A stretch of 64,000 bases of DNA from CAYRFQ01 sp964423615 (GCA_964423615.1 CAYRFQ010000003.1:1-64000); one strand, 5' to 3'; shown: positions 1-9,642, counted from the stretch's first letter. A program made the numbers and translations. The notes: generated from the sequence alone by a model not told the origin.

Positions 1-50
1 GCTGTGGCTTCAACGGGCCCAATCCCTCAGCCACTCTGGATAAGATACCA
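1..50 (-). promoter_or_regulatory. SAM-I (S-box)-like riboswitch, 5' half, truncated by the window edge
   Basis: Read on the minus strand from about 44 down to 1, the sequence runs CTTATC, AGAG, TGG, GAGGGA, GGGCCC, TTGAA, GCC in the order and spacing of the 5' half of SAM-I riboswitches. This element binds S-adenosylmethionine and usually shuts off methionine or SAM synthesis and uptake genes. The 3' half and the regulated gene lie to the left of base 1. The half seen cannot separate SAM-I from its SAM-IV or SAM-I/IV relatives. An AT-rich stretch at about 60-90 could hold the promoter, but no clear -35/-10 pair is visible. Confidence 0.75.
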
Positions 51-223
51 GCCATATTGTTACAGTGATCGTATATCCTATATCATTACAGGGCAATAGG
101 TTTCCAACGGATTTCGAGATTTTCCCGTCCGACCCGTCCTGAAAACGAAAAAGGAACGTCGCGTCGACCAACTTGCACTCCTAGATTATCCGAGGTGTCT
201 TCCACCATACACAAAGTTGGTCA

Positions 224-1537
224 TTACGATCGAAACAATGCTAACAACACGATCACTAAAATCAGTCCTGCCCAAAAAGTAACGAAGGCCAACACAAGCC
301 ATCCCCACCCCTGCGGTTCGTCGTCGAACTGAACCCAGCCAGGTAATTCGTTCTGATCGGTAGGGTCTTCGCTGCTATCAATCGTGTTGCCCAGGATAGG
401 CTCTTCGACGTATTCCTCAGAGACCTCCTGATGCTGCAGTTGCTTGACTGCCTCGTCGACAGTCGAATCATCAACTACCTGGGCAACGATCGCCACTTGG
501 GCATTCGTCCATTGCAAGAGCGCTTTGTGGGCGGCGTAAGCCGTGGGATATCTGTTGGAGCGTTTCTTCGCCATCATCTTTTCGACAACGGCCGTGAAAC
601 CGTCCGGCAAGACTGGAACCAGTTCGCGAAGCGGACGAGGAGGAACCTCCCGATGCTTTCGCATCTTTTCTTTCGCCGTCCCGCCAGGAAACGGTGGTTG
701 GCTCGTCAAAGCAAAGTAGAGTGTGCAACCCAGTCCGTAGACGTCGGCCCTTCCGTCAACCCCAACTGGATCTCTGGTTTGCTCGGGAGCGATATAATCC
801 ATCGACCCAACAACGTAACCTTTGCCACCCACCACGCGAGCGTCGTGATGGACTTCGCCTTCGATCAGTGCGAGTCCCAGATCGAGGACCTTCGCATGAC
901 CAGCTGGAGTGATCATAATATTGGATGGTTTTAGGTCGCGATGAATTACGCCTTGATTGTGGGCATGCTCCAAACCGGACGCGATTTGTGCGAACAACCG
1001 TGCCGCTTCACCCACCGACAGCGGACCGCGTTGGACGACACGCTGATAGAGGTTCGTTCCGGGTATGTACTCCATGGCGATGAAGTGAATCTTGTGATAC
1101 TCTCCGGCATCGTAGGTGTGGGCTAGGTGAGGATGCGAAACCCGACGGCTGATTTCCATTTCCCGCTGGAAACGGGCCAGCATACGTTCTTCTTCCCGCG
1201 CTCGGCGTGGCGGGAGGATTTTCAGTGCCACGCTGCGGTCGTTTCGCGTGTCACGGGCAAGATAAACCGTGCCCATTCCACCGCGACCAATTGGAGTGAC
1301 GAGGTGGTACGGCCCAAGCACGAGACCAATACTCGCACCCTTGAGAAGTTTTTGGGCCTGAAACGTCGAAAGCAGATCGATTTCGACGAAGTGGTCGGCG
1401 AGACCTTTGGCGTTCCCGCGGACTTCCTCGGGGATGTCGGCGAGTACTTCCTGGAGTCGTTCTCGGGTCAGCAGACCGCTTTTCACGGTTGCTTGCAAAA
1501 ATTGGTCAACACTGACATCTTCATTTGCCACGGGCAT
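224..1537 (-). CDS. Ser/Thr protein kinase with C-terminal membrane anchor
   Basis: 437 residues from ATG 1537; a GTG lies one codon upstream. An N-terminal helical region of about 75 residues precedes a Hanks-type kinase domain (about 78-345): glycine loop GRGGMG at 84-89, ATP-binding Lys in VALK near 106, catalytic HRDLKPSN from 199, DLG in place of DFG at 219, and an APEQ motif. A linker rich in acidic residues leads to one hydrophobic segment (about 415-435) at the extreme C-terminus, so the kinase faces the cytoplasm and, unusually, has almost no outside domain. Planctomycetes have many such kinases; substrates cannot be read from the sequence. It is transcribed alone, away from the next gene. 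Confidence 0.93.
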   Translation of the reverse strand: MPVANEDVSVDQFLQATVKSGLLTRERLQEVLADIPEEVRGNAKGLADHFVEIDLLSTFQAQKLLKGASIGLVLGPYHLVTPIGRGGMGTVYLARDTRNDRSVALKILPPRRAREEERMLARFQREMEISRRVSHPHLAHTYDAGEYHKIHFIAMEYIPGTNLYQRVVQRGPLSVGEAARLFAQIASGLEHAHNQGVIHRDLKPSNIMITPAGHAKVLDLGLALIEGEVHHDARVVGGKGYVVGSMDYIAPEQTRDPVGVDGRADVYGLGCTLYFALTSQPPFPGGTAKEKMRKHREVPPRPLRELVPVLPDGFTAVVEKMMAKKRSNRYPTAYAAHKALLQWTNAQVAIVAQVVDDSTVDEAVKQLQHQEVSEEYVEEPILGNTIDSSEDPTDQNELPGWVQFDDEPQGWGWLVLAFVTFWAGLILVIVLLALFRS

Positions 1538-1802
1538 CACATCCCAAATCCGTGACGCAATTATTAAATTTTATTCAACTCCGATTGTAAGGGGCGGGAA
1601 TACGGTTGTCCAGGTATATACAAGAGTGTCGTGGTTTGGGTGTCCTTGGTGGTGCAAACGAGGATCGGCGTTTCCCCAACTTACCGAGGCGCGAGCCGAT
1701 TAATCGGCAAGCATCGACCATCCGTGGCACCATATTCAGGGGCAAGTCGCACAAGCGTCTCATCTATCTGCAAGACGCTTGCCCGACGATCAAACTGCCG
1801 AA

Positions 1803-3263
1803 CTACTGGTCAGCCTTCAACGAAACGCGAATGATTTCCCTGTCATTGCGAGCGAAGATACAACCGTTGGCGAACGCCGGATGCGACCACACAACGAGTC
1901 GCTTCACGCCCCGAAAACTCGCCATCACGTTCGTCGCCTTGAGCAGTTTGACACGGTCGATTTCCTCGTAACCCTCCGGGGAGAACTTGGCGATGATCAG
2001 CTCACCATGTTCATTGAAAAGGAAGAACCGATCGTCGTTCTTGACGATAAACGCCGTTCCCCATCGATTGGGTTTACCACTCAGGCTTCCAGCGACTTTC
2101 AAATTCGACCAAACACGCTTGCCCGTCTTCTTCTCGAGACATCGAAGCTCACCATAACTGCCGATTCCGTAAATGTGGTCCCCGATGATCCAGGGCGTCA
2201 CCATGACGCTGTGGAGCGACTTGGTCACTCTGGGCCGTGGGTCAACGCGACCACGCCCCGCAGCAGCCCGTTGCCAAACCACGCTTGTATCCGTCCCTGT
2301 TTCGTTGACCTTCAACATCAACGACCCGTTGTAGAAACACGAGACGAAAATCTTACGACCATCCAATCGCGGCGTGGGGATAGACATGCCCGCCCGGAGC
2401 GCTTCACCATCCGGAAGAAAACTGCGAGACCAGTAGAGCTCACCAGTCTTCGGGTTCAGACCATTGACGCGGTTAGCATCCCAGATGATGAGTTGGCGTT
2501 TCCCCGCGATTTCATAGATCATCGGAGGAGCATAACCGGGTTCGGCTGCCGAAAGGTTCTTCCAAATTTCCTTCCCGGTGTTCTTGTCGAACGCAACAGC
2601 TACGCTCCCTGCACCACCAACCAAGCAAATCAAGCGATCACCGTCAACCAGTGGATGACCAGAGAAGCCCCAGCGAGGCGCAGCTTTGGCATAGTCCTTC
2701 AGCAAATCTCGATGCCATAGTTTCTTCCCCGTTTTAGCATCGAAACAGTAGAGATCACCCATCGTTCCGAGCGTGTAGACTTTGCCACTATCGACAACGG
2801 GCGTCGTTCGTGGCCCGGCGGCGTAGCTAACCTTGTAGGGACATGGGTACTCATACATCCATTTCTGCTTACCCGTCTTCTCGTCGAGACAGATGACTCG
2901 CTCCACTCCACCCACAACAGGGGTGGTGAACGGGCTAGCTGGATTCTTTTCGTTTTCTCCCAACAAGCGATCCGTAATATACACAAGGCCGTTCGCGACG
3001 GCCGGGCCCGAATAACCAGCTCCGATCTTGTGCCGCCAAAGAACCTTCGGCCCGTTCTTGGGAAACTTCTTCAGAATTCCCTCTTCTCTCCAGACGCCAT
3101 CACGTTTTGGTCCAAGCCATTGCGGCCAGTCATCCGCCTCAACTGTAGTGGTCACGCTCAACGACACCAAAATCCCAAACAACACGAGCAAAAGATCACG
3201 AAAGCCACGGCACGTTTCGTTCGCCGCACTTTGCGCTGAAAGTTGCAACATAGAAATCCGCAT
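1803..3263 (-). CDS. Secreted PQQ-binding-like beta-propeller repeat protein
   Basis: 486 residues from ATG 3263, which has an AGGGAG ribosome site about nine bases upstream; a TTG further upstream is less likely. A hydrophobic segment at about 24-43 acts as signal peptide or anchor. The mature part begins DDWPQWLGPKRDGVW and carries repeated tryptophan-docking blades (WRHKIGAGYSGPA, KQKWMYEYP, GKKLWHRDLL, GKEIWKN, TGELYWSR, TGKRVWSN), the pattern of PQQ-dependent dehydrogenase propellers. Planctomycete proteins of this kind usually lack proven PQQ binding and are named outer membrane protein assembly factor BamB-like or PQQ-like. Function remains open. It diverges from the vWA gene at 3493. 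Confidence 0.9.
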   Translation of the reverse strand: MRISMLQLSAQSAANETCRGFRDLLLVLFGILVSLSVTTTVEADDWPQWLGPKRDGVWREEGILKKFPKNGPKVLWRHKIGAGYSGPAVANGLVYITDRLLGENEKNPASPFTTPVVGGVERVICLDEKTGKQKWMYEYPCPYKVSYAAGPRTTPVVDSGKVYTLGTMGDLYCFDAKTGKKLWHRDLLKDYAKAAPRWGFSGHPLVDGDRLICLVGGAGSVAVAFDKNTGKEIWKNLSAAEPGYAPPMIYEIAGKRQLIIWDANRVNGLNPKTGELYWSRSFLPDGEALRAGMSIPTPRLDGRKIFVSCFYNGSLMLKVNETGTDTSVVWQRAAAGRGRVDPRPRVTKSLHSVMVTPWIIGDHIYGIGSYGELRCLEKKTGKRVWSNLKVAGSLSGKPNRWGTAFIVKNDDRFFLFNEHGELIIAKFSPEGYEEIDRVKLLKATNVMASFRGVKRLVVWSHPAFANGCIFARNDREIIRVSLKADQ

Positions 3264-3492
3264 CCGAACATTCTCCCTGAATCGTGAGATACAATTCCAC
3301 AAGTTAGAACTTGCGAGGTGGTGAAACTATGTCAATATAGACGGCAAGTTCTCGCCGGGTATTGTAAAGATGTGGAAATCTTCAGAGTCTTGTGCCCAGT
3401 TCGGCGAAGCGATACGATGACGAGGATTCAAAAATCACGTGGAATTCCTGGGTCTGAGCCCGATCATGACCACTGACGAGTAGGTGACAGCG

Positions 3493-5889
3493 ATGCGCCC
3501 GGTATTGTCTGCGTTCGGGAAATTCTTGGCCAACGCCTGGTTTCCAGCAACGCTGATCTTGTTGTTCTTGCTCACGTTACCGGGCGTGTTCTTTTTCATA
3601 CTCCATCTGAACGGACAAGAGATCGAGGCCAACGAGTGGCTGCAAAAAAACTTCCGAATCAGCTATCACTTGATCCTTCCCTCTTGGGTGTGTTGGCTAT
3701 TCATTCTCCTTCCTGTCGTCATCGTGTTGCTCTATTTTCTGAAACTCAAGCGTCGTCCAATCCAAGTCCCGAGTACCTTCCTTTGGAAAAAGAGCGTCGA
3801 AGATCTCCACGTCAACACACTCTTTCAGATGCTCAAGCGGAACGTCCTGCTGTTACTCCAGTTGTTGATTTGCTTGGTGCTCCTTTATGCCGTCATGGGA
3901 TTTCGGATTTATGGAACCAACACGAAGGGCCAACATTACATCATCATGATCGACAACTCCGCGAGCATGGCTGCGCGCGACCTGGATGGAATGACCCGGC
4001 TCGAAAAGGCCAAGCAAGAAGCCCTCAAACAAATCGGCGCCCACAGTCCCTCCGACATCGGAATGGTCGTGGTGTTCAATTCTAGAGCCACCACCCTGAG
4101 CACCTACACGAGCAACCAAGGTCGTCTCAAGGCAGCCGTCGAGAGCATCGAGCAGACCCAACGCCCGACGCGTATCCTCGAAGCATTAAACCTCGCCGAT
4201 GGTCTCGCCAACCCTCTCGCATCGACCGAGAACGTGGCGGCCCAACCAGAAAACGCCCCGGACGGACAAGAGCAAAACATAGCCCAGCCCAAACAGACTC
4301 CCACCGACGTCTACCTCTACTCAGACGGACGATTTCCCGATCTGTCCGAGTCGGCTCTTGCAAAACTCAATTCTCGGCAAGTGGGTAACACCTCCGTTCT
4401 CGGCAACTTGACTCTGTACTACCAACGCATCGGACTCGGAGATGCGACCCAAACCCGGAACGTCGGAATCACCTCCTTTACAGCCACTCGGCTCACCGAC
4501 AAAAAGGGAGCCGTGCCCGATCTCGCCACCCCCAAGTTGCAACTCCTCGTCCAGATCAACAACTTCAGTGGCGTCGATACCAACGGAGTCCGGCTCGTGC
4601 TCGATGTACAGGAAAATGGCGTTTGGGAGTACGTGACCCACAAAGACATCGATTTACCAAAACGACTTATCGTCACCGATCCAGACAAGGAGAATGCCAT
4701 CGTCAAGGACGAACCCGGAGAAGTCCTTGTGACATTCCGTCCACCAGCCGTCAACGTCGATTCGCATCCTGTCTTCCGCGTCACCCTCGAGAATGCCAAT
4801 GACCAATTCGGCCTCGACGACAAAGCCTGGCTGGCGATCGCTCGTCCACGAAAGGCGAAAGTGCTCTTGATTACTTCCGGTAACCGGATTTTGGATGCGG
4901 CGTATTTCATCCAAAAGCCCGTCGACAAACTGGCAACAGTATCTCGGATGAGTCCCAACAAGATAAACACCGATGAGTATCGCCAACTTGCACGTAGTAG
5001 TGATTACGACTTGATTATCTTCGACCGGTGCGGCCCCAAGAAGGTCGAGGAAATGCCCGAGAGCAACACCCTCTTCATCGACCAACCACCTCCACCGTGG
5101 ATTCGAGGCGATGACATCGTCTCGAATCCGACCCTCACAGTGAGTCGCCCGAACCATCCCCTGTTGCAAGACTTGACCACACTTTGGGACGTGGCAATCG
5201 ACAAAGCCTTTTCCTTCGACACTTACAAAAACCTTCACGCTGATGTCAAAGACAAATACGCGAATGACCCTTCCGATCCGAAACAAAAAGGCAAAACCAT
5301 TCCACCGACGTTGACGACCTTGATCGAAGGCCCCAAAAAAATGCCGGTGTTGTTCACAATACCACGAAGAGGATACACCGATCTGGTGACAGCCTTCCCG
5401 ATCACAAAAGACAGAGGACTCGTAACGAACTGGCCCGTCCAACCCAGTTTTCCTTTGTTCCTTCGGAAGGTCATCATCGTCCTAGGAAACGTCGGCGACG
5501 CGATCCGAACCCAAGTCGTCCGTCCTGGCGACGAGGAAGAACTGTGGCCCGAAGCGGGCATCAAGGAGTTAACGATCGCGGCCCCTGATGACTCAAAGGA
5601 GACGATACAGCGAAGTGGTGGTCCCAAATTCGTTTACACCGAAACAGAATCGACTGGCATCTACTCCGTTTACCAAGACAAACAGATGCGCGGGCACTTT
5701 GTCATCAACTTGCTCGACGCCAACGAAAGCAACATCCACCCCAAACCCCAAATCAAGATCGGCGACGAAACCGTTAGGGCCGGTTCAGAGCGAGAAACCC
5801 CACGGGAAATCTGGAAATGGATCGTCTTGGCTGGCTTGGTCCTTCTCGGGATCGAGTGGTACATCTACAATCGCCGCGTAACGATCTAA
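3493..5889 (+). CDS. BatA-like von Willebrand factor A domain membrane protein
   Basis: 798 residues from ATG 3493, preceded by TAGGTGACAG; an in-frame GTG at 3484 is possible. Two N-terminal membrane segments (about 14-38 and 62-85) are followed by a BatA-type stretch (PIQVPSTFLWKKS) and a third membrane segment. A vWA domain follows with the MIDAS motif DNSASM. A long extracytoplasmic beta-rich part extends to a last membrane segment at the C-terminus (IVLAGLVLLGIEWYIY). In Planctomycetes such proteins usually sit with MoxR ATPase and DUF58 genes; here it stands alone, 11 bp from the convergent HisA-like gene. It is likely an envelope scaffold or stress factor, which is inference. Confidence 0.88.
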   Translation: MRPVLSAFGKFLANAWFPATLILLFLLTLPGVFFFILHLNGQEIEANEWLQKNFRISYHLILPSWVCWLFILLPVVIVLLYFLKLKRRPIQVPSTFLWKKSVEDLHVNTLFQMLKRNVLLLLQLLICLVLLYAVMGFRIYGTNTKGQHYIIMIDNSASMAARDLDGMTRLEKAKQEALKQIGAHSPSDIGMVVVFNSRATTLSTYTSNQGRLKAAVESIEQTQRPTRILEALNLADGLANPLASTENVAAQPENAPDGQEQNIAQPKQTPTDVYLYSDGRFPDLSESALAKLNSRQVGNTSVLGNLTLYYQRIGLGDATQTRNVGITSFTATRLTDKKGAVPDLATPKLQLLVQINNFSGVDTNGVRLVLDVQENGVWEYVTHKDIDLPKRLIVTDPDKENAIVKDEPGEVLVTFRPPAVNVDSHPVFRVTLENANDQFGLDDKAWLAIARPRKAKVLLITSGNRILDAAYFIQKPVDKLATVSRMSPNKINTDEYRQLARSSDYDLIIFDRCGPKKVEEMPESNTLFIDQPPPPWIRGDDIVSNPTLTVSRPNHPLLQDLTTLWDVAIDKAFSFDTYKNLHADVKDKYANDPSDPKQKGKTIPPTLTTLIEGPKKMPVLFTIPRRGYTDLVTAFPITKDRGLVTNWPVQPSFPLFLRKVIIVLGNVGDAIRTQVVRPGDEEELWPEAGIKELTIAAPDDSKETIQRSGGPKFVYTETESTGIYSVYQDKQMRGHFVINLLDANESNIHPKPQIKIGDETVRAGSERETPREIWKWIVLAGLVLLGIEWYIYNRRVTI

Positions 5890-5900
5890 ACCAGTACCCT

Positions 5901-6629
5901 TTACGACTCCAATAAATCCTCCGGCGTCAACCGTCCATCGTGCAACGCCGACGCGATCAAGACCCCATTCACTCCACACAACCGCAATCGCTCAACATCG
6001 GAGCGTCCTCGGATCCCTCCTCCTGTAATGATTTGCAGGTCGGGAAATGCTCGAGCCAATACCGAGCAGATTCCTTCGGTCGCGTTTCCCTTGCCGGTCC
6101 CGACCTGAACGAGATCGAGCACAATCATCTTCTGAACACCACATCCAACGGCGGCTTCTCCAATCTCCATCGGCGTTAGTCCCTCCCACTTCGAACTCGA
6201 GACAAGCGGAATGGCTCCCTTCAAGTCCAGAGAAAAGACCAAACGGTCACGACCCACAAGATGGACGATTTCTTTCAACGAATCCAAATCGACCAGTGTT
6301 TCGAGACCCAGGATGATGCCAGAAACGGCGGTTTCATGGAGCAAAGCCGCTCGTTCGACCGACCGGATTCCGGCATCGACAGAAAGATCGAACCCGAGCG
6401 TGCGGAGTCGCCTATAAACATCCCAAGCTGGTTCTTTTCCTGCGATGGCATCGAGATCAGCGACATAAAAATGAGACAGTCCGAACTGATCGTGGATCGC
6501 CCTCGCCACGTCGTCGGGAGTCGTTGATGTGGTTAACTTGCTGACGATCGGGCGATAGTTTTCGCGTACGCCTCCGATGCCACGGACGACGCAACCATCG
6601 AGAATGTCCATCACGGGGATGATCTGCAT
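5901..6629 (-). CDS. HisA/HisF-related TIM-barrel protein
   Basis: 242 residues, full barrel length for HisA (about 240-250). The first strand IIPVMDILDG carries Asp8 and strand five carries Asp135 (FSLDLKG), matching the two catalytic Asp positions of HisA/TrpF-type isomerases. A phosphate site reads TGGGIRG and a GTGKG loop follows LDLVQV. It differs from true HisA around the first phosphate loop (VVRGIGGVRENY). Divergent HisA-like proteins occur in archaeal methanogens, methylotrophs and planctomycetes, where they have been associated with tetrahydromethanopterin-linked C1 metabolism; that link is inference here. No his operon genes are nearby, which argues against housekeeping histidine synthesis. 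Confidence 0.85.
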   Translation of the reverse strand: MQIIPVMDILDGCVVRGIGGVRENYRPIVSKLTTSTTPDDVARAIHDQFGLSHFYVADLDAIAGKEPAWDVYRRLRTLGFDLSVDAGIRSVERAALLHETAVSGIILGLETLVDLDSLKEIVHLVGRDRLVFSLDLKGAIPLVSSSKWEGLTPMEIGEAAVGCGVQKMIVLDLVQVGTGKGNATEGICSVLARAFPDLQIITGGGIRGRSDVERLRLCGVNGVLIASALHDGRLTPEDLLES

Positions 6630-6968
6630 GGGATAGGAAACTTCTGTTCTTCAGGCGTTAGGGTTCGCAAACGACTTCGACAAATCAACAGTTGCTACCC
6701 GTTACTCTGAATTCAACAAACAACAGACACAACTAACCACGAGTGTCTTGAACGTTCGACCGAAACACTGTGTGGTACGCGATAGTCGCCTCCGTGTACC
6801 GGACTGCGACACCTGCTCGTTGGTGTCCATCAGGCGGAGTCCAAAACGTGTCCGGGGTATCTGTGGAACAACCGTTCCTCAAGGGAACTATACCAATACC
6901 GAGTTTACTAACGTTCTTGAGAGTCCAGAGACTAATCCTAAATGCCATGCCGCGTGCGATCCGGTCTC
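6630..6968. other. Gene-free interval between two minus-strand genes
   Basis: 339 bp between the acyltransferase stop and the HisA-like start. Open frames here are short and lack ribosome sites or recognisable products. No hairpin, RNA gene or repeat stood out. It presumably holds the promoter of the HisA-like gene. Confidence 0.4.
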
Positions 6969-8312
6969 TCAACTCTCGACTTTCACCAGTGATCTTGCTC
7001 CGTTGTGCTCGGCGTTCATGGAATCGAGGAGCCCTTGAACTTCTCCCTGCAGGTAGTGCGTCCACTCAACAACCGCAGTTCGTTTTTGCTTCTCCGTGGG
7101 GAGAGGAATTGGCTCACCAAATCGAACCGCGACACGACGGGTTCCACGCGCCGTCGGCACGGGTCTTTGCAACAAATCTTCCTCGAGTTTGTCTAGGGTC
7201 TCGGCGATCCGTTCGATCGACATCGTCTCACTCATGTAATCACCCGGATAACTAAACAACTGCACGACCAGATGGAGGTCTTCCATGTCGGTCCGAGCAG
7301 TCGCCTTTTTCTCATCGTCTGCCTTGGGATCTTCCACCAGTTCGATCAGCAGACGACGAAGTTCCTTCACACGCTCGGGAATTGGGAGGTCGGAGTTTCC
7401 CATTTGATAACGGTCTTGCTGCTGCGCCAGGATTTCGTTCACCAGAAATCCGCACCGGTCTTGCACGGTACCCGAACGGGTGTAGCCAAGGTACTCGATT
7501 TCTTTGAGCGACACGAGTCCTTCCGCCACCCGGTAGACTCGTTGCGTAAGCGACAGCGCCCGACTCGGTCGCCACGTCAAACGGTCTTCGAGCTGGTCCA
7601 ACAACGCATGTAATTCGGGCGTGGGGTCCTCCAAGTACCAACACTTGAGAGCTGTCGGGACGCAGTAGATGGGCCGTTTGGATTTGCGAGCTGCCGAAAG
7701 TGCTATCGCCGCAGCCCCTTCTCGAAACGGAGTCGTTCTGTCGTTGATGTGATAGATCTCTCCTTCCGGAAAAATAACCAAGGGGTACATGGACTCTTGC
7801 AAAATCCGGACGGCCTGGCGAAACGCTTGCATGTCGTTGGCCTCTCGATTGATGCTGAAACACCCGTGTTTCTGCAACCACCATCGTTCCAGGCGGCTGC
7901 TCAAGGCGAACACCTGCCACGCAGCCATAAAGTGAAACGGACGACCGACTTTGTGCGCAGCCTCCCACAACACGAACGAGTCGTAATGGAAAGAATGGTT
8001 CGGCGTGATCAGTATCCCTGCGTTGTCGTCCAGAAGCTCCCGGAGACGCTCGTTGCCGTCGACGTCAATCTGGACCATTCGTTGTTGCTTCTTGAGAACG
8101 CGGCGTCGCATTGGGCGGCACAGGCGAACCCAGACTGGGCTCATCTGAGGAGCCCAGTGGCGAGGAGGAGTGCTGTAGGGTTGGCGATCCATGTCGATTC
8201 CAAATCTCAGGAGTTCGTGGCCGATGTTGTCCAGGAGTCGTCGTCCTGGGATAACCAGGAAGACACTTTTTGCTTCAAATTGTATATCGAGTTGTTCCTC
8301 GATTGGAACCAT
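6969..8312 (-). CDS. PlsC-type 1-acylglycerol-3-phosphate acyltransferase family protein
   Basis: 447 residues from ATG 8312; a TTG at 8339 would add nine residues. The acyltransferase signature HX4D is seen as NHSFHYD (His106-Asp111), and the glycerol-phosphate-binding FPEGE at 181-185. The core lies in residues 85-260. The C-terminal 190 residues are charged and helical and make the protein about twice the usual PlsC length, so it may have another acyl acceptor. It shows no obvious membrane helix and may be a peripheral enzyme. It is divergent from panC; the 228 bp between them should contain both promoters. Confidence 0.85.
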   Translation of the reverse strand: MVPIEEQLDIQFEAKSVFLVIPGRRLLDNIGHELLRFGIDMDRQPYSTPPRHWAPQMSPVWVRLCRPMRRRVLKKQQRMVQIDVDGNERLRELLDDNAGILITPNHSFHYDSFVLWEAAHKVGRPFHFMAAWQVFALSSRLERWWLQKHGCFSINREANDMQAFRQAVRILQESMYPLVIFPEGEIYHINDRTTPFREGAAAIALSAARKSKRPIYCVPTALKCWYLEDPTPELHALLDQLEDRLTWRPSRALSLTQRVYRVAEGLVSLKEIEYLGYTRSGTVQDRCGFLVNEILAQQQDRYQMGNSDLPIPERVKELRRLLIELVEDPKADDEKKATARTDMEDLHLVVQLFSYPGDYMSETMSIERIAETLDKLEEDLLQRPVPTARGTRRVAVRFGEPIPLPTEKQKRTAVVEWTHYLQGEVQGLLDSMNAEHNGARSLVKVES

Positions 8313-8540
8313 ACTTCCCAACGTTTTCGTAGGGAACAAGTAAGAGGATTCCGGACCAAATCATGTTCCTCTGTTTCCCTCACGCCACGCGATAGACGCC
8401 ACTCAATAACACTCATCCCATTTCCTCTCGGGAACCCAACTCTCCCGACACCACGTTCACTGGTCGTAGCCGTCAGGGCCAGGATGTTGATATACTAATC
8501 GCTTCTGACGAACCCGAATTGTGATCAATGAGTCAGTCCA

Positions 8541-9395
8541 ATGTTGAATGTAACGCAAACGATCGAACAAACTCGTCAAGCCGTCGGAAGTGTCCGTACT
8601 CAAGGAAGATCCGTCGGTTTTGTGCCGACCATGGGCGCATTACACCAAGGGCATCTGAGTTTGTTCGCGGCGGCCCGAGCCGAAGCCGATTACGTCGTCG
8701 CGAGCATATTCGTAAACCCAACACAGTTTGGGCCGGCAGAGGACTTGGACAAATACCCACGGACCCTCGAACAAGATCTGGAGGGGTGCGAAAAACAAGG
8801 CGTCGATCTCGTTTTCACACCCACCCCCGAACTCATGTATCCGAGAGGATTCCGGACCTACGTCGAGGTCCACGACATGCAGAACGCGCTGTGCGGTAAG
8901 TCGCGTCCCACACACTTCCGAGGAGTAACGACAGTCGTCTTGAAACTGTTCCAGATCGTACAACCGGACTTCGCCTACTTTGGACAAAAAGATGCCCAAC
9001 AGGCTCGGATCTTGGAACAGATGACGCAAGACCTCAACGTACCGGTCACACTCCGGGTCTGTCCTATCGTGCGCGAACCCGATGGGCTGGCAATGAGTTC
9101 TCGCAATCGATACCTCACTCCGGACCAACGACAACGAGCAACGATTCTTCACAAAAGTCTACAACAAGTCCTGGAAAAAGTAGCATCAGGGGAACGCGAC
9201 GCCCGCAACCTCGAAGCGTTCCTCCAATCAAGAATCGAAAACACCGAAGACGTCAATTTGGACTACGCTTCGGTCGTCGATTACAGCACGCTCGAACCCC
9301 TCGATGTACTGAGAGGCCGCGTGGTCATAGCCGTGGCCGCTTACTTTGGCCGTACACGTTTGATCGATAACGAAATCCTCAGTATCGATCCTTGA
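8541..9395 (+). CDS. panC: Pantothenate synthetase
   Basis: 284 residues, the normal length. It joins pantoate and beta-alanine using ATP to make pantothenate for coenzyme A. Family motifs are in order: VPTMGALHQGHLSL (ATP site with the HxGH pair), FVNPTQFG, the TPTPELMYP stretch, FRGVTTVV, FGQKDAQQ and the KMSKS-like loop REPDGLAMSSRN. The start follows an out-of-frame ATG and has no good Shine-Dalgarno sequence. No panB or panD is adjacent; it stands alone ahead of mgtE with its own intervening promoter. Confidence 0.97.
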   Translation: MLNVTQTIEQTRQAVGSVRTQGRSVGFVPTMGALHQGHLSLFAAARAEADYVVASIFVNPTQFGPAEDLDKYPRTLEQDLEGCEKQGVDLVFTPTPELMYPRGFRTYVEVHDMQNALCGKSRPTHFRGVTTVVLKLFQIVQPDFAYFGQKDAQQARILEQMTQDLNVPVTLRVCPIVREPDGLAMSSRNRYLTPDQRQRATILHKSLQQVLEKVASGERDARNLEAFLQSRIENTEDVNLDYASVVDYSTLEPLDVLRGRVVIAVAAYFGRTRLIDNEILSIDP

Positions 9396-9464
9396 TCCAA
9401 TGGGTGACCTCTGAGAACAAAAGACTCCGGCTGTGGGCAGAGGTTTTCTGGATCCCACCGAGCC

Positions 9465-9470
9465 TATAAT
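9465..9470 (+). promoter_or_regulatory. Candidate promoter -10 box for mgtE
   Basis: A perfect TATAAT lies about 170 bp ahead of the mgtE start, downstream of the panC stop. No good TTGACA-like -35 box sits at the right distance (nearest is TTTTCT with a short spacer). If used, transcription would start near 9477 and leave an mRNA leader of about 165 nt. Confidence 0.4.
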
Positions 9471-9499
9471 ACTCGGAAGTGTTGTTCGTCGTTTGGCAT

Positions 9500-9607
9500 G
9501 TGGGAAGGGGGCGATTCGGCCGTCTCGAATCCGCCGATGCCCTCACGGTGCGGACGACTTTTTATCGTGTGCAGGCCCCTCCCCTGTAGGCTTTCAGACT
9601 GCAGGGG
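9500..9607 (+). promoter_or_regulatory. Structured leader upstream of mgtE (two hairpins)
   Basis: The first hairpin pairs GGCGATTCG at 9510-9518 with CGAATCCGCC at 9526-9535, with a one-base bulge. The second pairs CCCCTGTAG at 9581-9589 with CTGCAGGGG at 9599-9607, ending about 18 bases before the GAGAGGAG ribosome site. Magnesium transporter genes are often controlled by leader RNAs. The conserved M-box strings were not found, so this would be a different sensor or an attenuator; control is inference. Confidence 0.4.
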
Positions 9608-9642
9608 CCAATAGACAAACACCTGAGAGGAGCGGCAAACCG

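Noticed and set aside
9500..9640. M-box Mg2+ riboswitch
   Set aside because: The conserved M-box strings are not present; only generic hairpins can be shown.
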